From positions 1 to 64,000 of the forward strand of contig NZ_OBEB01000002.1 in NCBI RefSeq assembly GCF_900215315.1: a DNA stretch of 64,000 bases, given 5' to 3'. This DNA comes from Arsukibacterium tuosuense (GTDB lineage: Bacteria; Pseudomonadota; Gammaproteobacteria; Enterobacterales; Alteromonadaceae). Below the pieces are notes generated by a model. It worked only from the letters and a program-made list of their open reading frames with translations, was not told where the DNA came from and did no database searches. Below are positions 25,208 through 32,112 of this stretch, piece by piece; position 1 is the first letter of the stretch; every line of letters begins with the position of its first letter. A program made the position numbers and the translations under genes.

Positions 25208-25500
25208 TTACCGAACTGCCTTTCGCAAGGTATACCATCACCATCGCCATCCATTTTTGTGTTGGGGCAGTTTCTTAAAAAGAACACAGCTTCTTCATAA
25301 GATGTCATCTGACTACAATGTTGGCGGCCATCACACCTAAAACTCTGCTTCGCGGCAACTTCACGGGCTTTTTGAATTGGTACGGTGTAGTCAGGTAATA
25401 CTTGCGGCACGGGCTCAATAATCGGCTTAGCTGTGCTTTGTTTTTGAAAGTAATTCCAGGCACCGAATGCGATCAGCGCAAAAAGTAGCAGTTTTTTCAA
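25204..25500 (-). CDS. exported or membrane-anchored excalibur-domain protein
   Basis: 98 residues. An N-terminal hydrophobic segment (about 3-19) acts as signal or anchor, a proline-rich linker follows, and the C-terminal excalibur domain (about 53-95) shows FRCDGRQHCSQM, EEAVFFLRNCP and DGDGDGIPCE, with four cysteines and a calcium-binding-like DxDxDG loop. The start is TTG at 25500. Excalibur domains occur in secreted nucleases and surface proteins; alone, the role is unknown. It shares an operon with the HEPN-like gene. Confidence 0.75.
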   Translation of the reverse strand: MKKLLLFALIAFGAWNYFQKQSTAKPIIEPVPQVLPDYTVPIQKAREVAAKQSFRCDGRQHCSQMTSYEEAVFFLRNCPNTKMDGDGDGIPCERQFGK

Positions 25501-25617
25501 TGATGAGCTTCCCTGTTTTTCAATCCTTTATCGCTCTCAGGCGACTTGCAGGTTCTAACTTAGTTTATAAAACAGGGAACAGCAAACACTATTTCGACCA
25601 CAATACCTCACCCGCAC

Positions 25618-25655
25618 AAATGTACATTTGCACATAAGTGCAACGGGTTTATACT
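25618..25655 (+). promoter_or_regulatory. promoter with nested operators for the ParDE-type module
   Basis: -35 TTGCAC (25628-25633) and -10 TATACT (25650-25655) are spaced 16 bp. Two perfect inverted repeats overlap the -35: AAATGTACATTT (25618-25629) and TTGCAC-ATAA-GTGCAA (25628-25643). Toxin-antitoxin operons are normally repressed by their antitoxin at such palindromes; which one binds is unknown. Confidence 0.65.
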
Positions 25656-25687
25656 TAGCAAAGTTTACAGCAACCTCCGGAGCATCA

Positions 25688-25951
25688 GTGAGCCGACTCT
25701 CAATTGAAGTAACCCCCGAGCAACATCAGCTGTTAAAGGCGATGGCTGCCCTACAGGGTAAAAGCATTAAAGACTTTATTCTGGATAAAGTGCTGCCACT
25801 ACAAGTGACTGAACAGGCCAAAAATTATTCGGTGCAGCAACTGGAAGACCTGCTCCAACAGCGGCTGCAAAGCGCCAGGCAAGGTGATTTTTCAGAGCAA
25901 AGCGTTACCGATATTTTCGAGCAGGCTATAACCGACCATGGTAAACGCTAA
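25688..25951 (+). CDS. ParD-like antitoxin
   Basis: 87 residues from a GTG at 25688, with CGGAG 5 nt upstream. The N-terminus SRLSIEVTPEQHQLLKAMAALQGKSIKDF fits a ribbon-helix-helix DNA-binding domain. The C-terminal half, with VQQLEDLLQQRLQ and a charged tail, would wrap the toxin. It overlaps the toxin gene by 14 bp, as in parDE operons. A longer frame from 25628 is unlikely, since it would begin inside the promoter. Confidence 0.82.
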   Translation: MSRLSIEVTPEQHQLLKAMAALQGKSIKDFILDKVLPLQVTEQAKNYSVQQLEDLLQQRLQSARQGDFSEQSVTDIFEQAITDHGKR

Positions 25952-26261
25952 AAAGCGTTATCGTTTAACTGCTGACGCTGCTCAAGACTTACTGAATATC
26001 GCCCGTTATTCCGTTAAAACTTGGGGTGTAGCACAAAGCAGAGCCTATGCCGCTGAGTTGGAAGAAACCTTTGTTTCGCTTGTCGATGAACTACTACCAG
26101 CCAAACCTTTTAGTGAAAGCCTGCCTGATATTATGGTCTGGCATAACAGATTTCACTCCGTGTATTACACTTACGAAACTAATGAAAAAGGTATTGCCAT
26201 CATTGCCGTGTTACACCATAAAAGGGATTCTCACCAGACAATAGCAAATAGACTTCCATAA
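25938..26261 (+). CDS. ParE/RelE-family toxin
   Basis: 107 residues of the ParE/RelE fold: RYRLTADAAQDLLNIARYSVKTWG at the start, then VWHNRFHSVYYTYE and a C-terminal IIAVLHHKRD. ParE toxins poison DNA gyrase and RelE members cut mRNA; the ParD-type partner and the sequence ends favour ParE, though this is not proven. It overlaps its antitoxin upstream and converges on the next module with 44 bp between. Confidence 0.82.
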   Translation: MVNAKKRYRLTADAAQDLLNIARYSVKTWGVAQSRAYAAELEETFVSLVDELLPAKPFSESLPDIMVWHNRFHSVYYTYETNEKGIAIIAVLHHKRDSHQTIANRLP

Positions 26262-26305
26262 AAAATGATTTTAATGTGAGCAGTTTAGCTATAACCAATA
26301 CTCGC

Positions 26306-26611
26306 TCAGGCCAGTATCTGTAAGCCCTTTTTAGCCACCAGATTAAGCAACTTTAACGAAGGGCCATTTGGCTTTTTCTGTCCCTGCTCCCACTTTTGTA
26401 CTGTCGATTTACTGGTATTTAAATAGGCCGCAAATACCCCTTGGCTTGCCTTATTTTGGTTACGGATTTGCTTAATCTGTTCAGCGCTAAATTCCTCTAA
26501 AACAGGTAAACACAAGGCTTCTATCTCGCGCAGTGTCGTATCTTTCATTACCCCGGCATTATAAAAATCCTGCGCGGTTTCCTGCACCATGTCTAAAATT
26601 TTTCTATTCAT
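26306..26611 (-). CDS. XRE-family antitoxin (HigA-like)
   Basis: 101 residues. An XRE helix-turn-helix lies at about 50-95: NKASQGVFAAYLNTSKSTVQ, then KWEQGQKKPNGPSLKLLNLV. This is the form found in antitoxins paired with COG4737-type RelE toxins. It overlaps the toxin gene by 8 bp and is the second gene, so the order is toxin then antitoxin. It probably binds the palindrome in the shared promoter at 27005-27023. Confidence 0.85.
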   Translation of the reverse strand: MNRKILDMVQETAQDFYNAGVMKDTTLREIEALCLPVLEEFSAEQIKQIRNQNKASQGVFAAYLNTSKSTVQKWEQGQKKPNGPSLKLLNLVAKKGLQILA

Positions 26612-26975
26612 TTGTGTTTATCTCAAATAATGCGCCAGCGTCCAACAGCAAGCTAAGCTCGGTGTCACTGTAATTCAGCAAATCACTAGCCAGCATCTTC
26701 AAAGCTTTTAGCTCAGTAACAGTTATATTGGCTTTAGCATTTTTGGTAAATCCATAAACAAAGAAAGCCTTGTCAGCCACCCGATAAGCGATTAAGGTTC
26801 TGCTACCACCACTTTTACCCTTAGTTGTCGCTACACGTTTCTTAAAAACACCGCCGCCTAGATCTGCATCAATCAGCCCTTGCTCGATCTCCGCGACAGC
26901 GACTAAAAGTGCTTTGTCTGTCAGACTTTCTTTGTGAGCCCATTTTGCGAAAACTTTGTTTTTAAATACTCGCAT
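26604..26975 (-). CDS. RelE/ParE-superfamily toxin (HigB-like)
   Basis: About 123 residues from the ATG at 26975 (AAGGA 6 nt upstream; a longer frame from 26999 is less likely). RVFKNKVFAKWAHKESLTD, GVFKKRVATTKGKSGGSRTLIAYR and FFVYGFTKNAKANI match RelE-like toxins of the COG4737 group. They are expected to act as ribosome-dependent or free mRNA nucleases. It is first in its operon, as in higBA. Confidence 0.82.
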   Translation of the reverse strand: MRVFKNKVFAKWAHKESLTDKALLVAVAEIEQGLIDADLGGGVFKKRVATTKGKSGGSRTLIAYRVADKAFFVYGFTKNAKANITVTELKALKMLASDLLNYSDTELSLLLDAGALFEINTNE

Positions 26976-27002
26976 CAGCAATCCTTGCTCTAAACGCAAA
27001 AA

Positions 27003-27030
27003 AGTATAACACTTAGTGATATAGTTTCAA
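27003..27030 (-). promoter_or_regulatory. promoter with central palindromic operator for the HigBA-like module
   Basis: On the minus strand, -35 TTGAAA (27025-27030) and -10 TATACT (27003-27008) are 16 bp apart. The spacer holds the palindrome TATAACACT-T-AGTGATATA (27005-27023), 8 of 9 arm positions matching. A repressor bound there would block polymerase directly. The antitoxin is the obvious candidate. Confidence 0.7.
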
Positions 27031-27229
27031 TCTATAATTACAAAGGACACCCATATTCACCCTATAGATATTTGATGGAACAACCGGTAGATGGGTTCTT
27101 GAATAGAAGTCAATTCAGACAATTCCCCTCTTACACCCTTTGTTACAATCCCTTGCAAAGCGCTGCTTGACTTAAAAACCTTGGTTTTATAACGTCGCTG
27201 TGTGACTTAATGCTATGGAGTAGCGTGTT

Positions 27230-27655
27230 ATGTTATGGCCTTTAATTAAAGACTCAGTGCCGGTAAAAGCCATAGTGCTGCTGGTGTTAATGTTTCTGCT
27301 GTGGTGGTTTAACTGGTATACCGTCGGCGCGGCGCTGTTACTGCTTATTACCGACATTCTTATCACCTTGAGTATAACCCCGGCCAATAAAGGTGAATTC
27401 ATCTACAGCAAAGATATTCAGAAGCTGTTCTCTACTGATGGCACCTGGCTGCAAGTGGCAATGGAAAGAGCCAAAGTAAGTGATGTTAAGCAGCTCAATC
27501 TTTATCAGCAGGACCAACTGGCTTATGTTGATTTCAAACTTAACACCAACCTGCATGTACGCTATAAGTTCCCACTGCAACAATACCAGCCATTTTTGCA
27601 GTGGCTGCAAACCCATTTGCCGCAAACACACCTGGTAACCAGTTTAAAAAGCTAA
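27230..27655 (+). CDS. small membrane protein of unknown function
   Basis: 141 residues with two close hydrophobic helices (about 12-28 and 30-50, a hairpin) and a soluble C-terminal domain of about 85 residues. I recognise no family. GGAG lies 9 nt before the ATG. A possible promoter (TTGACT at about 27168, about 17 bp to TAACGT) lies in the preceding 200-bp gap, which otherwise shows nothing. The gene follows the accessory island and precedes the GAF gene. Confidence 0.6.
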   Translation: MLWPLIKDSVPVKAIVLLVLMFLLWWFNWYTVGAALLLLITDILITLSITPANKGEFIYSKDIQKLFSTDGTWLQVAMERAKVSDVKQLNLYQQDQLAYVDFKLNTNLHVRYKFPLQQYQPFLQWLQTHLPQTHLVTSLKS

Positions 27656-27749
27656 GTTATTTATAGCAAATTGCTAATTACAGTGGCAACGTTCAATCCT
27701 TTTGCTATGGTTGTGATTACCCTATTTCTGTTTTGGACATCGCCCTATT

Positions 27750-28244
27750 ATGACGTCGCAGTATTCAGCCGAACTTGATCAGCTTCACAGTGCTATTTAC
27801 AACCCTGAGATTAGTGAAAACGAAGCCCGCGAGCATTTGTTGCGGTGCTGTCTAGACGGGCTGAAAATCCAGCAGGTCGGGCTATGGCAATACACCGACT
27901 ACGATTTGCTGCGTTGTGAGTTGCTGCTCGATAAAGACAACGGCATCAGCAAAGAGGCACTTCTGATAGATCGCTGGAGTTTTCCAGGCTATTTTGCAGC
28001 GCTAGATAAGAAAAAAGTAGTAAGAGCAAGTGATGCGCAAAATGATCCGGCAACCAAAGATTTGTCTGATTTATTTCTAAAACCTTTTAATATTAAATCC
28101 CTGCTGGACGTGCCTATTTATCATGGTGATAAACTCAGCGGCATTATTTGCTGTGAACAAACGGCAGTAATTAAACGCTGGACCGAGGAAGAGGTCGCCT
28201 TTGTTGAAGCTTTAGCTGACGTTTACCGTTCACGCTTTAGTTAA
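27750..28244 (+). CDS. stand-alone GAF domain protein
   Basis: 164 residues, almost entirely one GAF domain (about 20-162), with signature FNIKSLLDVPIYHGDKLSGIICCEQ. GAF domains bind small ligands or chromophores, often controlling attached signalling domains, but none is attached here. The ligand is not predictable. It lies in a run of same-strand genes ending with a diguanylate cyclase (29970), with which it might act. Confidence 0.78.
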   Translation: MTSQYSAELDQLHSAIYNPEISENEAREHLLRCCLDGLKIQQVGLWQYTDYDLLRCELLLDKDNGISKEALLIDRWSFPGYFAALDKKKVVRASDAQNDPATKDLSDLFLKPFNIKSLLDVPIYHGDKLSGIICCEQTAVIKRWTEEEVAFVEALADVYRSRFS

Positions 28245-28332
28245 GGCGTTTTGCCGCGTTGCACTGGCGCTGCAACTAAAGCCTTGGCACACTGGTGCCT
28301 ATGCTCCCCTGTATAATCTGAAAGGACCTGCC

Positions 28333-29916
28333 ATGCGCCTGCTGTTTAGCACCTTATTGCTGTTTATCTGCACCAGTTGTTTGCCTGTATTAGCAAATGC
28401 CCCTGAACGTACCCCCTCTGCGCCTGAGCGCAATCAAGTTGAAGGTGACGGCCCGTATAAACGATTAATTTTACGCGGCGGCATCTTAATCAGCGGTGAA
28501 GGCGCACCGGCTATTGGCCCGGTGGATATTGTCATTGAAAATGACCGGATCAGTCAGGTTTCGGTTGTAGGGTACCCCGATGTGCCCGTGCTGGCCAGCG
28601 GCCGTCCGGTTGCAAAAGAGGGTGACACCGAAATGGATGTCAGCGGCATGTATATTCTGCCCGGCTTTATTGATATGCATGGCCATATTGGTGGCTCAGC
28701 CAACGGTATTCCAGCAGAGTACGTGTTTAAACTGTGGCTGGCGCATGGTATTACCACGGTAAGAGAGCCAGGCAGCTTCAATGGCCTGGCCTGGACCTTA
28801 AAGCATGTCAAAGCCTCGGCTGAGAACCGGATAGTAGCACCACGAATTGTGCCCTACGTTGGTTTTGGTCAGGGCTTGGCCCAAGCGGTGTTTAACCCGG
28901 AGCAGGCCCGTAAGTGGGTGCGTGATATTAAAAAAGCCGGCGCGGCCGGTATTAAGTTCTTTGGTGCTACTCCTGGCATTATTGCCGCGGCGCTGGACGA
29001 AGCAAATAAGCAACAATTGGGTACCATGATGCACCACGCCCAGCTGAATGTCGCCCGCACCAATGTACTGGACAGCGCCCGGATGGGTTTGGGCTCAATG
29101 GAGCACTGGTATGGCTTGCCGGAAGCATTGTTCACCGGTCAGACTATTCAGAATTATCCGGCAAACTATAATTACCAGAATGAACAAGACCGCTTCGGTG
29201 CCGCAGGCGAATTGTGGCGTCAGGCTGCCAAACCGGGCTCAGAGAAGTGGAATGCAGTGCGTGATGAGTTAATTGAACTGGATTTTACTATTAACCCTAC
29301 CCTGACTATTTACGAGGCCAGTCGTGATGCTGCAGCACAGCGTAATGCCGAGTGGCACCAGCAGTATACCCTGCCCACCTTGACTACGTTTTTTACCCCC
29401 AGCCGTTATGCCCATGGCTCCTATTGGTTTGACTGGACCACCGATAATGAAATTGCCTGGCGCGAAAACTACCGGATCTGGATGCAGTTTTTAAATGACT
29501 ATAAAAACCATGGCGGCCGGATCACCGTTGGGTCTGACGCTGGTTATATTTATAAAATTTATGGTTTTGCCTTTATTCAGGAGCTGGAGCTGCTGCGTGA
29601 AGCCGGCTTTAATGCGCTGGAAGTAATTCAGGCTGCGACCCTGAATGGTGCTATTGCCCTTGGGCTGGAGCAGGACATTGGCAGCGTGGTGCCGGGTAAG
29701 AAAGCCGACCTGGTTATCGTTGCGGAAAACCCATTGGCAAATTTTAAAGTATTATATGGCACCGGTCACTACCGGCTTAATGCAGACAACCAGGCCATCC
29801 GCACCCAGGGCGTGCGCTACACTATAAAAGACGGCATCGTATACGATGCCCAGCAGCTGCTGACTGATGTGCGGAAATTGGTTGAGCTGGCACAGCAACA
29901 GGAGAACAGACCTTAA
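28333..29916 (+). CDS. exported metal-dependent amidohydrolase
   Basis: 527 residues. A signal peptide (about 1-22, ending VLANA) is followed by an amidohydrolase TIM barrel. GFIDMHGHIGG carries the first metal His pair, IKFFG is a candidate for the carboxylated Lys region, MMHHAQ and GSMEHW give further histidines, and TVGSDAGYIYK holds the catalytic Asp. The C-terminal beta-sandwich portion contains ALGLEQDIGSVVPGKKADLVI. The family includes imidazolonepropionase-like and prolidase-like enzymes; the substrate cannot be told. Export suggests a periplasmic scavenging role. Confidence 0.85.
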   Translation: MRLLFSTLLLFICTSCLPVLANAPERTPSAPERNQVEGDGPYKRLILRGGILISGEGAPAIGPVDIVIENDRISQVSVVGYPDVPVLASGRPVAKEGDTEMDVSGMYILPGFIDMHGHIGGSANGIPAEYVFKLWLAHGITTVREPGSFNGLAWTLKHVKASAENRIVAPRIVPYVGFGQGLAQAVFNPEQARKWVRDIKKAGAAGIKFFGATPGIIAAALDEANKQQLGTMMHHAQLNVARTNVLDSARMGLGSMEHWYGLPEALFTGQTIQNYPANYNYQNEQDRFGAAGELWRQAAKPGSEKWNAVRDELIELDFTINPTLTIYEASRDAAAQRNAEWHQQYTLPTLTTFFTPSRYAHGSYWFDWTTDNEIAWRENYRIWMQFLNDYKNHGGRITVGSDAGYIYKIYGFAFIQELELLREAGFNALEVIQAATLNGAIALGLEQDIGSVVPGKKADLVIVAENPLANFKVLYGTGHYRLNADNQAIRTQGVRYTIKDGIVYDAQQLLTDVRKLVELAQQQENRP

Positions 29917-29969
29917 AGACTTTTTGCTCCTGTTATATCTTTGTGTGCTAGGATAAATAAAAACAGGGG

Positions 29970-31031
29970 GTGGTGCTGTTGCAGGTAGCTCTGAACAAGG
30001 ATAGTGCTCGGCAAGCTGAGAAAATTGACGCCCGACGCCGGCGTTATATTTTATCTTTTGTCAGTTACATTACCTCTGTCGTCATGTTTATCTACGGTTT
30101 TAAAAACCTCGGTGGTGAAGTTGCTTTGCTGCCGCTGATCTTATTCGGCACGGGCGCCACATTTCTCATTAATATCAGTTACTTTCGCTGGTCTGGCAAT
30201 TTAAATCTGGCTTGTAATATTGAAGCTGTTCTGGTCGGTTTCTTTGTACTTGCCCTGGTATATCAGGGCGGCTTTAATAATACCGCCCTTTACTGGGTGT
30301 TCCCGTTCCCGGCTATTCTGTTTGGCTTACTCGGGGTTAAAAAAGCCCTGTTAAGCAATGCATTGCTATTAGTAGTACTGGGTGTAATGTTGTTTATACC
30401 AGACATTATTATGGCAGATTATAAAGAAGCCGAGGCCAGCCGGTTTATTGCTTCATTGCTTATCGTCATTATTGTCTGCTGGATTAACGATCATTACCGG
30501 GAACGTAGTCATGAAGCGATGGACTTACTGCAACAGAGTAAAGAAGTACAGGCCAATACTGACCCGCTTACCTTATTACTAAACCGCAGGTTCATTGATT
30601 CATCACTGAACATTAATTTGCAGCAACAAGCTGACGCCTTTCTGCCTATGGCAGTAATTATTTGCGATATTGACCACTTTAAACAACTGAATGACCAACA
30701 TGGTCATGCCGCAGGTGATGCCGTCTTGCGCCACCTCGCCAATTTATTTCGACGTAATCTGCGGCAGCAGGACATTGCTTGTCGGATTGGTGGTGAAGAG
30801 TTTCTGTTTTTTCTGCCAAAAACCAGCGCTGACGACGCCATGCTGGTTGCTGAGAAGATCCGCCAGGCTTTGCTGGACCAGCCACTGCAACATGGCAAAC
30901 TGGCACTGCCGGTCACAGCCAGTTTCGGGGTCGCCGGTTGCCATGATAGCAACAGCCTGGCGGCCGCTATTGAACACGCCGACAAGCAATTATACCTTGC
31001 GAAACACAGCGGCCGTAACCTGGTGTGCTAA
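29970..31031 (+). CDS. membrane diguanylate cyclase (GGEEF)
   Basis: About 353 residues. The N-terminal half has about six membrane helices (about 25-175). The GGDEF domain starts near 195 (NTDPLTLLLNRRF) and has an intact active site GGEEF (274-278) and an inhibitory-site RxxD (RQQD, 265-268), so it should make c-di-GMP and be product-inhibited. The start is GTG (29970 or 29973) or possibly TTG at 29979, all after AGGGGG. Its 3' end overlaps the convergent DUF6768-like gene by 4 bp. Confidence 0.9.
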   Translation: MVLLQVALNKDSARQAEKIDARRRRYILSFVSYITSVVMFIYGFKNLGGEVALLPLILFGTGATFLINISYFRWSGNLNLACNIEAVLVGFFVLALVYQGGFNNTALYWVFPFPAILFGLLGVKKALLSNALLLVVLGVMLFIPDIIMADYKEAEASRFIASLLIVIIVCWINDHYRERSHEAMDLLQQSKEVQANTDPLTLLLNRRFIDSSLNINLQQQADAFLPMAVIICDIDHFKQLNDQHGHAAGDAVLRHLANLFRRNLRQQDIACRIGGEEFLFFLPKTSADDAMLVAEKIRQALLDQPLQHGKLALPVTASFGVAGCHDSNSLAAAIEHADKQLYLAKHSGRNLVC

Positions 31032-31387
31032 ACAGTTAACTTCGCCACAGCCAGTTCCAGTCTTTTCAGCTCACGTAAGGTTGAGCTGCGGTTGGTTTCC
31101 ATCCAGATCCACAGTTTTGTCGCAACCTGGGCCTGAAACACCAACAACAATGACACGCCCCAGAACAATTGCTGCCCCGGTTCTGCGGTGAAAAAGTTAT
31201 AGCCACAATATAAAATTGCCACTGCCAGCAAGATTGCCAGTATGTAGGCAATTATCATAATCCCGCCAAGCCCGCCTTTAAAACCAGAGGCTAATACCTT
31301 CTCCAGCCCCTGCTCTTCCCGCATCAACTTATCCAGCTCCGCTGCCTGCTGAGCTAACTGCTGCTTAATATCTGTATCAATAGTCAT
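31028..31387 (-). CDS. small membrane protein, sigma-factor partner (DUF6768-like)
   Basis: 119 residues: a helical N-terminus, two membrane helices (about 42-65 and 73-90), then KLWIWMETNRSSTLRELKRLEL. This layout and the KLW-WME-R-REIKRLEL ending resemble DUF6768 proteins, which commonly sit after ECF sigma genes. I recall this family from memory and cannot check it. It starts 40 bp downstream of the ECF sigma gene on the same strand, so it is probably its membrane partner or anti-sigma factor. Confidence 0.55.
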   Translation of the reverse strand: MTIDTDIKQQLAQQAAELDKLMREEQGLEKVLASGFKGGLGGIMIIAYILAILLAVAILYCGYNFFTAEPGQQLFWGVSLLLVFQAQVATKLWIWMETNRSSTLRELKRLELAVAKLTV

Positions 31388-31427
31388 AACCTGTTCCTCG
31401 TTGTATTTGTAACCGTTGTTACAAGTG

Positions 31428-31952
31428 TTATTGCAGGCGCTGTTGTAACTGCTGTCGCGCCCGGTGCAAACGCGATTTAACCGTACCTAAGGGTATGTCC
31501 ACGATTAAGGCTATCTGGCTTAGCTCTAATTCATGCAAATAATGCAGTTGAATCACTAAACGCTCATCTGCTGCTAGCAAAGCCAGCGCCTTATTTAAAT
31601 CGCTGCTATCGGCATTTTTTTCACTATGCTCATCACAAACAGCCGTGGGCTCATCTTCGTTTAGTGGCTGCTGCTTGCGGTTTGCCGTTTGTTTCTGGTA
31701 ATCCAGCACTTCCCAACGCACCGCCCGATATAACCAGCTGGTAAATACCGCCGGGTCATTTAAGCGGGCAATTCGCCGGCTGACTTTTAACCAGACGTTT
31801 TGCACCAGATCTTCAGCTGCCGCCGGGTTAGCCAGTAAATAGGCTGCGAACCGGCGCAAGTCACGGTGATAATGCTGATACAACAAAGTAAAGGCGCGTT
31901 TGTCGCCGCCTTGCATTGCCATCACCAGTAAGTCGAGTTGTGCCTGCTGCAT
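31428..31952 (-). CDS. ECF-family RNA polymerase sigma factor (second)
   Basis: 174 residues from the ATG at 31952, which has AAGGA 6 nt upstream; a longer frame from 32021 would include the promoter. Region 2 (about 20-90: AAEDLVQNVWLKVSRRI, FTSWLYRAVRWEVLDYQ) and region 4 (about 118-170: LAADERLVIQLHYLHELELSQIA, PLGTVKSRLHRAR) are clear. An acidic linker separates them. It pairs with the small membrane gene downstream. It is distinct from the ECF factor at 3852. Confidence 0.9.
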   Translation of the reverse strand: MQQAQLDLLVMAMQGGDKRAFTLLYQHYHRDLRRFAAYLLANPAAAEDLVQNVWLKVSRRIARLNDPAVFTSWLYRAVRWEVLDYQKQTANRKQQPLNEDEPTAVCDEHSEKNADSSDLNKALALLAADERLVIQLHYLHELELSQIALIVDIPLGTVKSRLHRARQQLQQRLQ

Positions 31953-31982
31953 TGTTGTCCTTATTGTTGTTATTACGATAAA

Positions 31983-32009
31983 GAGACGACGCGTGGCACG
32001 GTCAGGTTC
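31983..32009 (-). promoter_or_regulatory. possible ECF-type promoter of the second sigma gene
   Basis: On the minus strand, GAACC (32005-32009) is followed after 16 bp by CGTCTC (31983-31988), some 30 bp before the sigma start. GAAC...CGTC/TCT combinations are typical of ECF promoters. Inference from position and motif only. Confidence 0.4.
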
Positions 32010-32064
32010 AAGCCAAGCCAAATTTATTTTCCGGCCAGCGAGCTATTTATCGTATCCCACAAAC

Positions 32065-32090
32065 AAAAAAGCCAGCGGTTAAGCTGGCTT
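32065..32090 (-). terminator. intrinsic terminator after glyQS
   Basis: On the minus strand, AGCCAGC-TTAACC-GCTGGCT is followed by a T-run (TTTTTTG). It lies about 20 bp after the glyS stop. Confidence 0.88.
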
Positions 32091-32112
32091 TTAACAAGTG
32101 TAATGGCGATTA

